From: Litchfieldella anticariensis FP35 = DSM 16096
GTDB taxonomy: Bacteria; Pseudomonadota; Gammaproteobacteria; Pseudomonadales; Halomonadaceae
Assembly (NCBI RefSeq): GCF_000409775.1
Contig: NZ_KE332377.1
Coordinates: forward strand, 898,764-962,763
Length of the DNA stretch: 64,000 nucleotides
Reading direction: 5' to 3'
Shown: positions 62,870 to 64,000 of the stretch, in pieces
Position numbering within the stretch: position 1 is the first letter of the stretch
How the letters are laid out: every line of letters begins with the position of its first letter
Program-made: the position numbers and the translations under genes
Notes under the pieces: generated by a model
What the model was told of the DNA's origin: nothing
Seen by the model: only the letters and a program-made list of their open reading frames with translations
The model's database searches: none

Positions 62870-63877
62870 TCACCTTCGATAGAAGGCATTGAGTTTGTCC
62901 TGATGGGCACTGACGTAAGTCGCGTAGGTTTCATCATCCATGTCGTGCCAGAAGCGCGGGTCGCGGCCAGTGCGCTCGTCGTGCTCGCGGGTGGTGGGGT
63001 CGCGCGGGCGGTCCGACTCGAACCCCGGGATATCCGGCAGCGGCTGCGAGATGTCCATATAGCGCTGCAGCATGTCCCAGGCGGCGCGCTGCTCCACATG
63101 ACTGGTGGTGGAGCCGAACATGCCCGCCAACGACACATGCGCCTCCTCGGCGTAGTGCACCAGGCTCAGGTAGTACTGCGGCGAGCCCTGGGGGCTAGGA
63201 GTACTCTGCAAATAACAGTCGAACTCGTGGAAGGGCAGCCGGTACCTCACCTGCGGAGCGAGTCTCGTCTCGCGGGACTCGGTGTAGACGATTACCTCGC
63301 CAGTGCGGCGGTTCAACTCCCAGCTAAAGCAGGGGCGGACGCGGGCAGCGAAGTTGGGATCCAGTTTGCGTAGTAAAGCCCCCCCACCCCACATCCCTAG
63401 CGGTACTGCATACATGAAGCCATAAGTTAGCCCCAGCGTTATCAATTCATCCTTGGGGGGTAATCCTTTAAAGGCAACCAAAAGGATGATCGACAAAATG
63501 GTAGTAACAAACAACACAAGAAAGAAAACAACCGCCCCCATAGCTTCGAGCGCCCCAGCGGGTTCCCCTGGCCGCATATGACGCAAGCACTCCTCGTCCC
63601 AGCGGTCCAACAAGTCGTGGCGGTACTTGGGATCCTCGTACTTCGCCATCTCGGGATCGGCTTCCAACGCGCGCAGTTGCTTGGGTGTGTTGTTTTGCCA
63701 GCCGTGCATCGGGCTCATGTCCACGCTGGGGTGGCGATGCGGCAATCGCTCACCACTGGCGGCGAACAGCTTGAACTTGCGCGAGTGGCGGCACTCGCGC
63801 GGGGGGCGCTGTTGAGTCCTGGCCGAGGTATGCGCCTCGGCGGCATACTCCACTGCAACGTCAGTCATGGCTGTCAT
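62870..63877 (-). CDS. DUF6708-like protein, probable type VI secretion accessory
   Basis: This 335-aa protein has a long hydrophilic N terminus (DMSPMHGWQNNTPKQLRALE), two adjacent membrane segments (VFFLVLFVTTILSIILLV and GLTYGFMYAVPLGMWGGG) and a cytoplasmic C domain with CFSWELNRRTGEVIVYTESR. This layout resembles DUF6708-type proteins encoded next to type VI secretion spike/effector genes. Its start lies inside the end of the upstream gene (17-nt overlap), so the two form a unit. The function is unknown; effector accessory or immunity-type protein are options. The family assignment is tentative. Confidence 0.5.
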   Translation of the reverse strand: MTAMTDVAVEYAAEAHTSARTQQRPPRECRHSRKFKLFAASGERLPHRHPSVDMSPMHGWQNNTPKQLRALEADPEMAKYEDPKYRHDLLDRWDEECLRHMRPGEPAGALEAMGAVVFFLVLFVTTILSIILLVAFKGLPPKDELITLGLTYGFMYAVPLGMWGGGALLRKLDPNFAARVRPCFSWELNRRTGEVIVYTESRETRLAPQVRYRLPFHEFDCYLQSTPSPQGSPQYYLSLVHYAEEAHVSLAGMFGSTTSHVEQRAAWDMLQRYMDISQPLPDIPGFESDRPRDPTTREHDERTGRDPRFWHDMDDETYATYVSAHQDKLNAFYRR

Positions 63878-64000
63878 CCGGGTGGGAGGCTTCGCTGGCC
63901 CAGTAGGCTTGCTCGCGGCGTTCGGGATCCGGGCACCGGCGGTCGTCGGGATCGAGGCTCGCCGGGTCGACCAGCGGCGCCGGGGCCGGCAGAACGCTCG
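63861..64000 (-). CDS. C-terminal fragment of an upstream gene, cut by the window edge
   Basis: Only the last 45 codons are visible: a proline-rich tail (LPAPAPLVDPASLDPDDRRC) then ERREQAYWASEASHPDDSHD and a TGA at 63861-63863. The Pro/Asp-rich linker is typical of C-terminal tails of type VI secretion proteins such as PAAR or effector-associated proteins, but this cannot be settled from 45 residues. It overlaps the downstream gene by 17 nt. Confidence 0.5.
   Translation of the reverse strand, partial: SVLPAPAPLVDPASLDPDDRRCPDPERREQAYWASEASHPDDSHD

Overview
The window looks like a chromosome segment of a halophilic gammaproteobacterium of the Halomonadaceae (Halomonas, Chromohalobacter or a close relative). 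This is inference from gene content and order, not from a database match. The pointers are a psrA-lexA-nagZ block arranged as in Pseudomonas, a polyhydroxyalkanoate phasin, an Anr/FNR regulator, an ectoine-type solute-binding protein, single-gene purine salvage enzymes and moderately high GC. Almost all of it is ordinary chromosome. There is no CRISPR array, rRNA, prophage or intact insertion sequence. The right-hand edge enters a probable type VI secretion accessory locus.

Layout. (1) 1-5.7 kb: a valine/branched-chain catabolic operon (isobutyryl-CoA-type dehydrogenase, 3-hydroxyisobutyryl-CoA hydrolase, 3-hydroxyisobutyrate dehydrogenase) divergent from a LiuR-type MerR regulator and an acyl-CoA synthetase, with a LiuR-like palindrome between them. 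(2) 5.9-11.5 kb: purine salvage (methylthioinosine phosphorylase, hpt), nagZ, an L,D-transpeptidase and psrA, divergent from lexA-dinB; lexA has an SOS box on its -10. (3) 11.5-15.3 kb: CbiM-like membrane protein, purU, RNase J-like nuclease, H-NS-like protein, then a gene-free 339-bp stretch rich in GGA motifs. (4) 15.6-20.3 kb: a molybdenum-cofactor operon mobA-mobB-moeA-moaCD-moaE-moaA, joined by five 4-nt stop/start overlaps and including a MoaC-MoaD fusion. (5) 20.5-27.3 kb: nucleobase uptake and salvage (uraA, upp, ung, gpt, apt, azgA) and ribE. (6) 27.3-30.9 kb: metNIQ behind a SAM-II-like riboswitch and terminator, then a free-methionine-sulfoxide reductase. (7) 31-35.5 kb: two identical tRNA-Val(GAC) genes and glpK/glpR/glpD with GlpR-like operators. 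(8) 35.5-44.7 kb: fumC, phasin, two FNR-family genes flanking a helical protein, NnrU-like protein, lipoprotein, YjbQ, a lone EhuB-like binding protein, hda and a PerM-type permease. (9) 44.8-52.1 kb: purMN, REP repeats, dcd, apbC, a phosphoribosyltransferase, an atypical CLC protein overlapping a solute-binding protein. (10) 52.1-55.9 kb: a divergent pair of a metal-ligand-less M24 (creatinase/ectoine-hydrolase-like) protein and a DmdA-like tetrahydrofolate demethylase coupled to a MetF-like reductase. (11) 55.9-64 kb: small envelope and stress proteins (YqhA, DCC, BrkB, LapA, ExoD, TerB, CmcJ-like, DUF1269-like, NdpA) and the type VI-associated edge.

Functional threads. Several loci handle one-carbon units and methionine: the riboswitch-controlled methionine importer with its sulfoxide reductase, purU, purN, methylthioinosine phosphorylase, and the demethylase/MetF pair. 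The best candidates for something undescribed are the M24/DmdA-like/MetF-like/binding-protein locus (51-56 kb), the SAM-II-like switch with a readable antiterminator in a gammaproteobacterium, the MoaC-MoaD fusion, and the FNR pair in which one member has lost three of four cluster cysteines.
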